DNA of 7,557 nucleotides, taken from Methylococcales bacterium. Lineage in GTDB: Bacteria; Pseudomonadota; Gammaproteobacteria; Methylococcales; Methylomonadaceae. Numbering within the stretch: position 1 is the stretch's first letter; every line of letters starts with the position of its first letter. Below the pieces are notes generated by a model. It was given only the letters and a program-made list of their open reading frames with translations, was not told where the DNA came from and made no database searches. Positions 1-5,983 of this stretch are shown one piece after another. Made by a program: the position numbers and the translations under genes. The stretch spans positions 1-7,557 of the forward strand of contig JAGLBU010000157.1 of NCBI GenBank assembly GCA_023146575.1, written 5' to 3'.

Positions 1-2265
1 ATGCTTTGCACACAGTGTGAAGCGGAAGGCTTTCGGAAAATTACCTATTATTTAGATCGCCCTGACGTGATGGCAAAATTCACCACCACCATCATTGCTG
101 ATAAAATTCAATATCCCATCCTTTTATCCAACGGTAACCAAATTGATGCAGGTGAACTTGATAACAATCGCCACTGGGTTAAATGGGAAGATCCTTTTGC
201 AAAACCTTGTTATCTTTTTGCCTTAGTTGCAGGACAGCTTGAAGTAATTGAAGATCACTTTACCACCTTCACAGGTCGTAAAATAGCCTTACAAATTTTT
301 GTTGAAATGGCGGATAAAGATAAGTGTCAACACGCTATGAATTCTTTAAAAGCCGCCATGACATGGGACGAAAAAATCTACGGTCGCGAATATGATTTAG
401 ACCGCTATATGATTGTTGCTGTCAGCCATTTTAATATGGGGGCGATGGAAAATAAGGGCTTAAATATTTTTAATACTAAATTTGTACTCGCAAGCCCTGA
501 TACCGCGACTGATAAAGATTATGAAGGTATTGCCGCGGTCATTGCACATGAATATTTTCATAACTGGTCAGGCAACCGCGTCACTTGTCGTGATTGGTTC
601 CAGTTAAGTTTAAAAGAAGGTTTTACCGTTTTCAGAGACCAAGAATTTTCTGCGGATCATGGTTCACCTGCCGTCAAACGTATTGAAGACGTAAATTTAT
701 TACGAATGCACCAATTTGCAGAAGACGCAGGCCCTCTCGCCCATCCAATTCGTCCAGAGTCCTATATTGAAATCAATAATTTTTATACCTTAACCATTTA
801 CGAAAAAGGTGCTGAAGTTATACGAATGTTGCATACAATTTTAGGAAAAGAAAAATTTCGTGCAGGCAGTGATTTATATTTTGATCGCCATGATGGACAA
901 GCGGTTACCTGTGATGATTTTATTCAAGCGATGGAGGAAGCGAGTAGTATTTCACTCCAACAATTTAAGCGCTGGTATACCCAAGTTGGCACGCCTGTTG
1001 TAAATGTATTGGAAACCTATGATTCACAAACACAGACCTTAACCTTAACCCTTGAGCAACATCACCAAGCACCTCAGCCATTACAAATTCCAATTAAAAT
1101 AGGCTTATTAAATGCCAAAAATGGATCTGTCGAAAAAATACAGCAAGAAGCATCCGTGGCGGTTGATGAAATGGTTTTATCACTGACCCAAAAATCACAA
1201 CAATTTATCTTTAAAAACTTAAAGGCACAGCCTGTTGTTTCATTATTACGTTCTTTTTCAGCACCGATTAAAGTAAACTTTTCACAAACACCCAAAACCT
1301 TAGCTTTTTTATTAAGCCACGATACGGATACCTTTAATCGCTGGGAAGCTGGGCAAAAATTAGCGGTTCATCTTATTTTTTCATTGGTTGAAGATATTCA
1401 GCAAGACCGAGCATTACAGCTAGATTCACTATTTTTAGAGGCTTTTAAAAATATTTTAAGCCAGCAATGGGGTGATTTAGCCTATTTCTCATTATTATTA
1501 ACATTGCCTGCCGAACTTTATTTGGCGGAACAGATGACACCTATTGATGTGGATGCGATTCATCAAGCACGAGAATTTATTAAACGCCAATTAGCGGAAA
1601 AATTTCAGCATCAATTTAGCGCTCTTTATCAAAAACACCACCAAGACCATTCAGCACAATTGGATGCAATATCAATGGGAAATCGGTGCATTAAAAATTG
1701 TTGTTTGACTTATCTATCCCAACTTAATACCCCAGAAACACAACAGTTAATGGCAAAACAATTTGAAAGCGCGCGTAATATGACTGACAAAATTGCTGCT
1801 CTTGGGTTTATTATCAATAACCAACATCCGCAACAATCACATTATTTAGAATCTTTTTATCAACAATGGCAACACGATGCGCTGGTCATTGATAAATGGT
1901 TTGCATTACAAGCAACCAGCTCTCATACACAAACCTTTAAAAACGTACAAGCGTTATTAAAACACGATGCTTTTGATTTAAAAAACCCAAACAGAATGCG
2001 CTCATTAATTGGAAGTTTTAGCAGAGGAAACCCTGTTCGTTATCATGCAAAAAATGGCGAAGGTTATCAATTTTTAGCCGATCATGTCATTTTATTAAAC
2101 GCCATCAATCCTCAAGTCGCTTCAAGAATGTTAACAACATTAACACAATGGCAGCGCTTTGATCAGTCACGTCAAAAATTAATGAAAATGCAATTAGAAC
2201 GTATTGTAAATACTAAAAATATTTCAAAAGATGTGTATGAATTAGCCAGTAAAAGTTTAGCCTAA
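1..2265 (+). CDS. pepN: Aminopeptidase N (alanyl aminopeptidase, M1 family), 5'-truncated by window edge
   Basis: Cytoplasmic zinc metallopeptidase that removes N-terminal amino acids from peptides in late protein turnover. The zinc site is complete: HEYFH at residues 183-187 of the visible part, then the third ligand Glu206 after the usual 18-residue spacing. The exopeptidase motif GAMEN is at 147-151, and the transition-state tyrosine is Tyr267 in TIYEKG. Compared from memory with E. coli PepN (870 aa), zinc-site numbering differs by 114, so about 114 N-terminal residues lie left of the window. The ATG at base 1 encodes an internal methionine just before [10 protein letters not shown] and is not the start; Glu7 in that motif matches the E. 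coli residue that binds the substrate amino group. The rest of the catalytic domain, the beta domain and the C-terminal helical domain are intact through the ending KSLA, with no frameshift. The TAA stop overlaps the TAG stop of the convergent channel gene. Confidence 0.97.
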   Translation: MLCTQCEAEGFRKITYYLDRPDVMAKFTTTIIADKIQYPILLSNGNQIDAGELDNNRHWVKWEDPFAKPCYLFALVAGQLEVIEDHFTTFTGRKIALQIFVEMADKDKCQHAMNSLKAAMTWDEKIYGREYDLDRYMIVAVSHFNMGAMENKGLNIFNTKFVLASPDTATDKDYEGIAAVIAHEYFHNWSGNRVTCRDWFQLSLKEGFTVFRDQEFSADHGSPAVKRIEDVNLLRMHQFAEDAGPLAHPIRPESYIEINNFYTLTIYEKGAEVIRMLHTILGKEKFRAGSDLYFDRHDGQAVTCDDFIQAMEEASSISLQQFKRWYTQVGTPVVNVLETYDSQTQTLTLTLEQHHQAPQPLQIPIKIGLLNAKNGSVEKIQQEASVAVDEMVLSLTQKSQQFIFKNLKAQPVVSLLRSFSAPIKVNFSQTPKTLAFLLSHDTDTFNRWEAGQKLAVHLIFSLVEDIQQDRALQLDSLFLEAFKNILSQQWGDLAYFSLLLTLPAELYLAEQMTPIDVDAIHQAREFIKRQLAEKFQHQFSALYQKHHQDHSAQLDAISMGNRCIKNCCLTYLSQLNTPETQQLMAKQFESARNMTDKIAALGFIINNQHPQQSHYLESFYQQWQHDALVIDKWFALQATSSHTQTFKNVQALLKHDAFDLKNPNRMRSLIGSFSRGNPVRYHAKNGEGYQFLADHVILLNAINPQVASRMLTTLTQWQRFDQSRQKLMKMQLERIVNTKNISKDVYELASKSLA

Positions 2266-3998
2266 AAAGACTTTTGTTTTGACTCGCGTTTTTCCATAAA
2301 ATTGGCTAACCTTTGTGCCGCCCAGCCTCTTGGTAAAAACGTCCCATGTTGGGTGTAATGTAATTTATATTCATTGTTTACAATCGCATGAAACAAACGT
2401 TCACCCAACTTAGTCGAACAAAAAAGTACTTCATCATCTTCTTGAATTCGATATAAATGATCAGGCAAGACAATGATTTGATCGCCCGACTTAATCACAA
2501 AAACCACCACTTCTAAAGCACGATTACGATTATCAGGGTTTCGTAATAAATCCCCTAAAAAAACAGTTTCCCCTCTATTAAGTTGCTCAATAACCGCGTG
2601 ACTTTTTTCATGGGTAAAATGCAAACTGGTTAAATAAGGGGTTTTATCGCCAATGGTCTTTTTTAAATGCTCAATCACCCGCTCCATTTCCCTTGCCCTA
2701 CCAACTTGATTTTCTAATAAATACGCAAAAAAAGACTTTAAAAGTGGCGCAATTAATAAAAATAAAATTTTCTGAGCCGTCACCAGTGTCGGTTGCATAA
2801 TAATATCGGTTTTAGTGGCAGCAAAGGTCACTTCATTGTAATGATGATTTTGTCGTGTAATGGTAAATAAATTGGGGTTAGCATGGCGTGCATTTAACAA
2901 AATACCAAGATTCTGCCCATCATCATTGGTACTGGCAACGATCCCTACGGCCTCTTTTATATTCGCTTCAGTCAATGTTTTTGAGGTTGGACGACCGACA
3001 ATATAATGTTCATGTTGATCTGCATAATGCGCATCAGGATCAATAATGGTCGTATCAACCCCATATTTTTTTAAAACTCGCGCAACTTCCGTCCCCATAC
3101 GCCCATAACCACAAATAACCCATTTCCCTAAAGGCGGTTTCACGTAATAATCAATCGTGCCTTTTTTACTCTGAATCAACCACTTATTTAACGCATAAAA
3201 CCCTGCATTATGCATAGTTGCCGCTAACACCTGCGCAAAGGTTTTAAAGGGATCAACCACATGCACCTCTCCACCTAAATGCACAAGTGTATCTTCAACA
3301 TCCTCCAGCTTAGACATCGTAATAATTTCAATGTCAGGGTTTAATACTCGTGCGGTGGTTGATATTTTTAAATTGACCTCTTCGTTATTGGTAATCGCGA
3401 CAATGGCTTTACAATTTGAGCGCGTAATCCCCGCTTCTAACAAATGCTTAGGAATGCTCGCATCCGCATATAAACCAGGCATTGGCACATTATAATTACG
3501 CAAATGTAAAGCTTTAATTCGTTCCTCATTTTCATCAATAACCACACAAGGAAAACGATATTCATTCAGCCCTCGTGCTAATACACTCCCCGTATCGCCA
3601 AAGCCACATAGAATAAAATAATCGGTTGCAATTCGATTAACACTGCGTGAAAATTTCCATTCTTCAAGCGCTCTCACCAAAAAAGGATTTTGTAATAAAC
3701 GCACAATCGCGCCAATCGCATAAATCCAAATAACCACGCTGGTATAAAGACAAATAATCACCCAAAAACGTTGTGCATCACTAAATTCTCTGGGGATTTC
3801 ACCAAAACCTGTTGTGGTTGCGGTATACGTCATGAAATAAAACGCATGAAAAATACTCATTTTTACATTTTCAGTCCCAGGAATTACCGTCATTCCAAGG
3901 ATAGAAATAGAATACACAATCAATAACGCCATAATGGGACGGCGCATTTCACGCATCACAATAAACGTAACACGGGTTAAATCTACAGGTTTTGGCAT
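2262..3998 (-). CDS. Two-TM potassium channel with tandem RCK (TrkA-N) domains
   Basis: Inner-membrane K+ channel subunit of 578 aa. Helix TM1 lies at about 21-39, the pore helix at about 47-60, the selectivity filter TTTGFGE at 61-67 and TM2 at about 77-101. Two cytoplasmic Rossmann-type RCK domains follow, with nucleotide-binding turns GFGDTG (132-137) and GYGRMG (297-302). The last 130 residues include a TrkA-C-like beta region at about 480-535. Tandem RCK domains in one chain are the architecture of GsuK-type channels, where the ring of RCK domains senses nucleotides or ions and opens the pore; the ligand here cannot be read from sequence. The filter has Thr where most K+ channels have Val or Ile, Phe for Tyr, and Glu for Asp. 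The gene follows a small membrane protein gene by 17 nt. The spacer carries only a weak purine-rich site (AAGAGA), so translation may be coupled. The alternative label, a TrkA-type uptake regulator, is unlikely because the pore is present. Confidence 0.92.
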   Translation of the reverse strand: MPKPVDLTRVTFIVMREMRRPIMALLIVYSISILGMTVIPGTENVKMSIFHAFYFMTYTATTTGFGEIPREFSDAQRFWVIICLYTSVVIWIYAIGAIVRLLQNPFLVRALEEWKFSRSVNRIATDYFILCGFGDTGSVLARGLNEYRFPCVVIDENEERIKALHLRNYNVPMPGLYADASIPKHLLEAGITRSNCKAIVAITNNEEVNLKISTTARVLNPDIEIITMSKLEDVEDTLVHLGGEVHVVDPFKTFAQVLAATMHNAGFYALNKWLIQSKKGTIDYYVKPPLGKWVICGYGRMGTEVARVLKKYGVDTTIIDPDAHYADQHEHYIVGRPTSKTLTEANIKEAVGIVASTNDDGQNLGILLNARHANPNLFTITRQNHHYNEVTFAATKTDIIMQPTLVTAQKILFLLIAPLLKSFFAYLLENQVGRAREMERVIEHLKKTIGDKTPYLTSLHFTHEKSHAVIEQLNRGETVFLGDLLRNPDNRNRALEVVVFVIKSGDQIIVLPDHLYRIQEDDEVLFCSTKLGERLFHAIVNNEYKLHYTQHGTFLPRGWAAQRLANFMEKRESKQKSF

Positions 3999-4015
3999 CT
4001 TAGTTCTCTTAGTTT

Positions 4016-4399
4016 TTATAAACGAGACATTAATGTCTCGCTCACTAAAATAACCGCTGAAATAATATTCGCCAATAAAGCACCTCCTGAAAGTGATACA
4101 ATCCCTGCGATCACTTCAGACGTTACGCCTGTCCCTGTAATATGTTCTGCAAATGTCCAATACGTTGCCGCCATAATCAGTTGTAAATCTGCCACCAAGC
4201 TAGTTGCTAATAACACCGCACCAATTTGAGAACGATCGCCCAATTTTAAAATTGTTGCGATCAAATTAACCACAATTACGACAAATAATTCAAAAACATT
4301 ATGATGTTTTAAATTACCTATTTCTCCTAAAAAAAAACTAAAATTTAAGGTTAGTGCCAAAACAATAAAAAAACCAAAAATAACTTTTTCCAAATTCAT
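4016..4399 (-). CDS. Small conserved four-helix membrane protein (DUF6394-like)
   Basis: A protein of 127 aa and unknown function. It is mostly hydrophobic, with likely membrane helices at about 5-25, 35-52, 58-83 and 94-122. Charged residues sit in the short loops (KHH at 31-33, KLGDRSQ at 52-58). There is no cleavable signal peptide, and no cysteine or obvious catalytic motif. From memory it resembles the family annotated DUF6394 in Gammaproteobacteria; I cannot run a search, so that label is tentative. The start is well supported by CGGAGAGA six bases before the ATG. It is the first gene of a minus-strand pair, with the tandem-RCK potassium channel beginning 17 nt after its TAA. This suggests an accessory subunit or a protein serving the same ion-homeostasis task, but that is inference from position. 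Its last codons contain a perfect 18-bp palindrome. Confidence 0.8.
   Translation of the reverse strand: MNLEKVIFGFFIVLALTLNFSFFLGEIGNLKHHNVFELFVVIVVNLIATILKLGDRSQIGAVLLATSLVADLQLIMAATYWTFAEHITGTGVTSEVIAGIVSLSGGALLANIISAVILVSETLMSRL
4023..4040. repeat. Perfect 18-bp palindrome at the membrane-gene/channel junction
   Basis: CGAGACATTAATGTCTCG reads the same on both strands. In the minus-strand transcript it can form a 7-bp stem with a TTAA loop. It covers codons for ETLMSR near the end of the small membrane gene, ends 5 bases before that gene's stop codon, and lies 25 bases upstream of the channel ATG. The following bases (TTTATAAAAAC) are not a proper U-tract, so a mRNA-processing, stability or translation-control hairpin, or a protein-binding site, fits better than a strong terminator. 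The symmetry is directly visible; the function is not known. Confidence 0.75.
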
Positions 4400-4405
4400 C
4401 TCTCT

Positions 4406-4409
4406 CTCC
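4406..4409 (-). promoter_or_regulatory. Ribosome binding site of the small membrane protein gene
   Basis: GGAG on the minus strand, within CGGAGAGAGAG, ends six bases before the ATG at 4399. It is the clearest Shine-Dalgarno sequence in the window and fixes the start of this gene. Confidence 0.75.
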
Positions 4410-4437
4410 GTTACTCATAAAGAATTTGCATGGCCGA

Positions 4438-4468
4438 CTTATATTAACTGAAAGCCATATAGAATCAA
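4438..4468 (-). promoter_or_regulatory. Candidate sigma-70-type promoter for the membrane protein/channel pair
   Basis: On the minus strand a TTGATT -35-like box (4463-4468) precedes two overlapping -10 candidates: TAATAT (4441-4446, 16-nt spacer) and TATAAG (4438-4443, 19-nt spacer). Neither pairing is a close consensus match. The position, 30-45 bases before the RBS in the only non-coding DNA upstream of this pair, is right. An 11-base odd palindrome, TCAAAATTTGA (4465-4475), overlaps the -35 box and could be an operator or chance AT-rich symmetry. Confidence 0.35.
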
Positions 4469-4508
4469 AATTTGAGCCTTTAGTACCAAAATAAAAAGGG
4501 GAAAACTG

Positions 4509-4537
4509 CTTAAACACGGTAAAATAATCCTTATTTT
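4509..4537 (+). promoter_or_regulatory. Candidate heat-shock-like (sigma-32) promoter of hslR
   Basis: CTTAAA (4509-4514) and CCTTATTTT (4529-4537) are separated by 14 bases. They partly match the sigma-32 pattern CTTGAAA and CCCCATNTA with the correct spacing. The predicted transcript would start near 4544, leaving a leader of about 15 nt and no evident Shine-Dalgarno before the ATG at 4559. TAAAAT at 4520-4525 is an alternative sigma-70 -10 box, but it lacks a good -35. The idea rests on a partial match and on hslR being a heat-shock gene in E. coli. Confidence 0.25.
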
Positions 4538-4558
4538 TATTAAGTTACATCTTTATCA

Positions 4559-4957
4559 ATGTCAGAATTAAACGTGTTAAGAATAGATAAATGGCTTTGG
4601 GCAACTCGATTTTTTAAAACACGAAAATTAGCCTCAGAAGCTGTTTCTGGTGGGAAAGTTCATGTAAACGGTCAACGTTGCAAACCGAGCAAAGATGTGA
4701 AGATTGGATCAACCCTCCTTATCCATAAAGCCCAGTACAGCTGGGAACTAACTATTTTAGTGTTAAACAAACAGCGCCGCCCCGCTTCAGAAGTGAGTTT
4801 ATGGTATCAAGAAACCCCTGAAAGCCTTGATAAACGTCAGCAACAAATCCTAATCAATAAAGAACAACGGCAATTATTACCGCATGCAGAACGAGAATTA
4901 CGCCCTAACAAAAAACAACGCCGTCAAATTCATCGCTTTAAACAAAGTGGAGATTAA
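4559..4957 (+). CDS. hslR: Ribosome-associated heat-shock protein Hsp15 (S4 domain)
   Basis: Cytoplasmic RNA-binding protein. In E. coli, Hsp15 binds free 50S subunits that still carry nascent peptidyl-tRNA and helps recycle stalled ribosomes. The 132-aa length matches E. coli HslR (133 aa). The S4 RNA-binding domain occupies about 8-67, opening with [15 protein letters not shown] and including [15 protein letters not shown] at 31-45. The QRRPASE segment (72-78) and a basic tail, [14 protein letters not shown] at 115-128, are both characteristic of Hsp15 and presumably contact rRNA. The ATG at 4559 places the S4 domain as in the family, but no clear Shine-Dalgarno precedes it. The gene stands alone on the plus strand and ends 4 bp from the stop of the convergent tusE. 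Other short S4 proteins (RlbA/YaaA type) are less likely given the basic tail. Confidence 0.95.
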   Translation: MSELNVLRIDKWLWATRFFKTRKLASEAVSGGKVHVNGQRCKPSKDVKIGSTLLIHKAQYSWELTILVLNKQRRPASEVSLWYQETPESLDKRQQQILINKEQRQLLPHAERELRPNKKQRRQIHRFKQSGD

Positions 4958-4961
4958 AAAA

Positions 4962-5273
4962 CTATAAACACGTTGGGGGTTTTGGTAATCCTGCAATTTT
5001 ACAGACGTATTTTAAAGGCCCTTGTGGAAATAATTTATGTAAATAACGACTATTACCTTTTTCTGCCCCCAGTTTTTTAGCAATCGCTTTGGTAAATACT
5101 CTAGCATTGGGTAAATGCTGATAATCATTATAATATTGGCGAATAAAAAAAATAATTTCCCAGTGCGCGGAGGTTAATTCAATCTGATTTTCGCCTGCTA
5201 AAAATAATGCTACCGCTTCATTCCAGTCATCTATTTCACACAAAAAACCCTCGGAATTTTGCGTTAATTCCAT
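4962..5273 (-). CDS. tusE: TusE/DsrC-family sulfur-carrier protein
   Basis: Small cytoplasmic persulfide carrier. In the Tus relay, TusE takes sulfur from TusBCD and passes it to MnmA for 2-thiouridine at tRNA wobble positions; in sulfur oxidisers the paralogue DsrC feeds dissimilatory sulfite reductase. The 103-aa sequence carries the family core at about 36-50 (AHWEIIFFIRQYYND), EKGNSRYL at 71-78, LFPQGP at 81-86 and the tail CKIAGLPKPPTCL. The penultimate Cys102 is the universal sulfur-binding cysteine. Cys91, eleven residues earlier, is the second cysteine typical of DsrC and absent in E. coli TusE, so this could be a DsrC-type protein. The N-terminus is a few residues shorter than usual; only ATT lies in frame upstream before a stop, so the ATG is kept. 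The start overlaps the end of tusB by 10 bases and has no clear Shine-Dalgarno, which points to translational coupling. No dsrAB, tusC or tusD is visible. Confidence 0.9.
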   Translation of the reverse strand: MELTQNSEGFLCEIDDWNEAVALFLAGENQIELTSAHWEIIFFIRQYYNDYQHLPNARVFTKAIAKKLGAEKGNSRYLHKLFPQGPLKYVCKIAGLPKPPTCL

Positions 5274-5554
5274 GTTTGTATTAATGAATTTTCAAGGGTT
5301 AAGCGAACAAAACCATCATAGCTAATCACCTGTATCAGAGGGCTTAATTCATTCTTTTGAATACCACGCAGTTGAATTTCATCCTCCAAAACAAAAAGGG
5401 CTTGCGAAGTTAAGCTTTCTTGTAATAACCTTTCTGAATGGCTTTTTTTTAATAATTGGAAAAGTGAATTTTCTAAAAATAACACGCTATCATCTGTGCT
5501 AATACGTTGTAAGGTTGCCACTTCTAAAGGCGATTGATAAATTAAATGCAACAT
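5264..5554 (-). CDS. tusB: TusB/DsrH-family sulfur relay subunit
   Basis: Cytoplasmic subunit of the TusBCD (DsrEFH) sulfurtransferase complex, which passes persulfide sulfur to TusE/DsrC. At 96 aa it is the normal length (E. coli TusB, 95 aa). It opens with the family-typical MLHLIYQSP, has a hydrophobic strand VLFLENSLF at 24-32, and ends with YDGFVRLT (79-86) followed by QTW (93-95), matching the E. coli ending DFVRLT...QMAW. There is no cysteine anywhere, as in E. coli TusB, so this subunit cannot itself carry a persulfide; in E. coli that cysteine is on TusD. The ATG shares its A with the TAA stop of the upstream SMR gene (TAATG), and its 3' end overlaps tusE. The usual upstream neighbours tusD and tusC are missing from this locus and must be elsewhere if the relay works in the standard way. 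Confidence 0.88.
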   Translation of the reverse strand: MLHLIYQSPLEVATLQRISTDDSVLFLENSLFQLLKKSHSERLLQESLTSQALFVLEDEIQLRGIQKNELSPLIQVISYDGFVRLTLENSLIQTWN

Positions 5555-5871
5555 TATTTATAGGTTAATTTCAATCCAATGATACCGATAATAATAAAGC
5601 TAATCGAGGCTAAACGTATCCAGTCAGTTGATTCTTTAAATAAAAAAATACTTAAAATCGCCACACCGACGGCACCCATGCCTGTCCAAACCGCATACGC
5701 TGTTCCTAATGGTAAGGTTTTAATCGCCAGCATCAATAAATAAAAACTACACCCCCCTGAAATACAAGTGACGATACTGGGGATTAATTTGGTAAAACCT
5801 TCGTTATATTTAAGGCTTAAGGCAAACACAATTTCAGCCATTCCCGCAATAAATAACAATAACCACCCCAT
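5554..5871 (-). CDS. gdx: Small multidrug resistance (SMR) transporter, SugE/Gdx guanidinium-exporter type
   Basis: Four-helix inner-membrane transporter of 105 aa that works as an antiparallel homodimer and, in the Gdx (SugE) subgroup, exports guanidinium in exchange for protons. The central Glu13 is present in AGMAEIVFALSLKY, and the subgroup motif GTAYAVWTGMGAVG lies at 56-69. Measured against Gdx-Clo from memory, Ser42, Tyr59 and Trp62 of the binding site are kept, while Trp16 is replaced by Phe16. The C-terminal IIGLKL also matches E. coli SugE. Helices lie at about 2-21, 28-50, 57-78 and 84-102. The start has AAAGG eight bases upstream. The 99-nt leader contains a possible hairpin but no guanidine riboswitch motif that I recognise. 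Its stop overlaps the tusB start by one base. A quaternary-ammonium exporter is the alternative reading, less likely because the motifs are Gdx-like. Confidence 0.9.
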   Translation of the reverse strand: MGWLLLFIAGMAEIVFALSLKYNEGFTKLIPSIVTCISGGCSFYLLMLAIKTLPLGTAYAVWTGMGAVGVAILSIFLFKESTDWIRLASISFIIIGIIGLKLTYK

Positions 5872-5879
5872 TTAGATTA

Positions 5880-5884
5880 CCTTT
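5880..5884 (-). promoter_or_regulatory. Ribosome binding site of the SMR transporter gene
   Basis: AAAGG on the minus strand, eight bases before the ATG at 5871. It supports the annotated start and shows that this gene, unlike tusB and tusE behind it, can start translation independently. Confidence 0.6.
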
Positions 5885-5894
5885 ATAATATATG

Positions 5895-5927
5895 AGTATT
5901 TTTGAATCCGATGGGAACGTTCATACT
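5895..5927 (-). promoter_or_regulatory. Possible structured leader hairpin upstream of the SMR gene
   Basis: In the 99-nt leader, on the minus strand, AGTA-TGAA-CG can pair with CG-TTCA-TACT around a 7-nt loop (TTCCCAT). The 3' arm carries two small bulges (GA and AAAA). A competing pairing is available between ATGAG (5936-5940) and CTCAT (5892-5896), which would use the end of the same 3' arm. No U-tract follows, so it is not an ordinary terminator. The pairing is read by eye, energies were not computed, and such folds arise often by chance. Confidence 0.25.
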
Positions 5928-5964
5928 TTCACGGCCTCATTCAAATTTCATTCCGTTAAAACCC

Positions 5965-5983
5965 TTTAGATCAAACATCTAAA
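5965..5983 (-). terminator. Short inverted repeat at the ATPase stop codon, possible weak terminator
   Basis: TTTAGAT and ATCTAAA form a perfect 7-bp stem around a 5-nt loop. The repeat spans the last codons and TGA stop of the ATPase gene. In the transcript the stem is followed by GGGTTTTAACGG, only a short U-run, and the stem has one G-C pair. It may partly reduce read-through from hinT and the ATPase into the SMR gene, or be a mRNA 3'-end structure; strong termination is unlikely. Confidence 0.35.

Noticed and set aside
1..3. ATG at the first base as the start of pepN
   Set aside because: It falls in the middle of the conserved N-terminal domain, at the position before CTQCEAEG, equivalent to about residue 115 of E. 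coli PepN. The real start is outside the window.
1074..1295. 73-codon minus-strand reading frame inside pepN
   Set aside because: It is antisense to well-conserved pepN coding sequence, has no RBS or recognisable product, and looks like a chance open frame.
3300..3500. Internal start giving a free RCK domain, as in MthK
   Set aside because: There is no methionine with a ribosome binding site just before the first RCK domain (residue 126 onward), so separate production is not supported.
4950..4975. Bidirectional terminator between hslR and tusE
   Set aside because: There are A/T runs on both strands but no GC-containing stem next to them, and the two stop codons are only 4 bp apart.
5872..5970. 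Guanidine riboswitch (ykkC, mini-ykkC or class III) ahead of the SMR gene
   Set aside because: I looked for paired ACGR-loop hairpins and for the conserved ykkC blocks and found neither. GAACGTTC is a short palindrome but not an ACGR loop in a proper stem.
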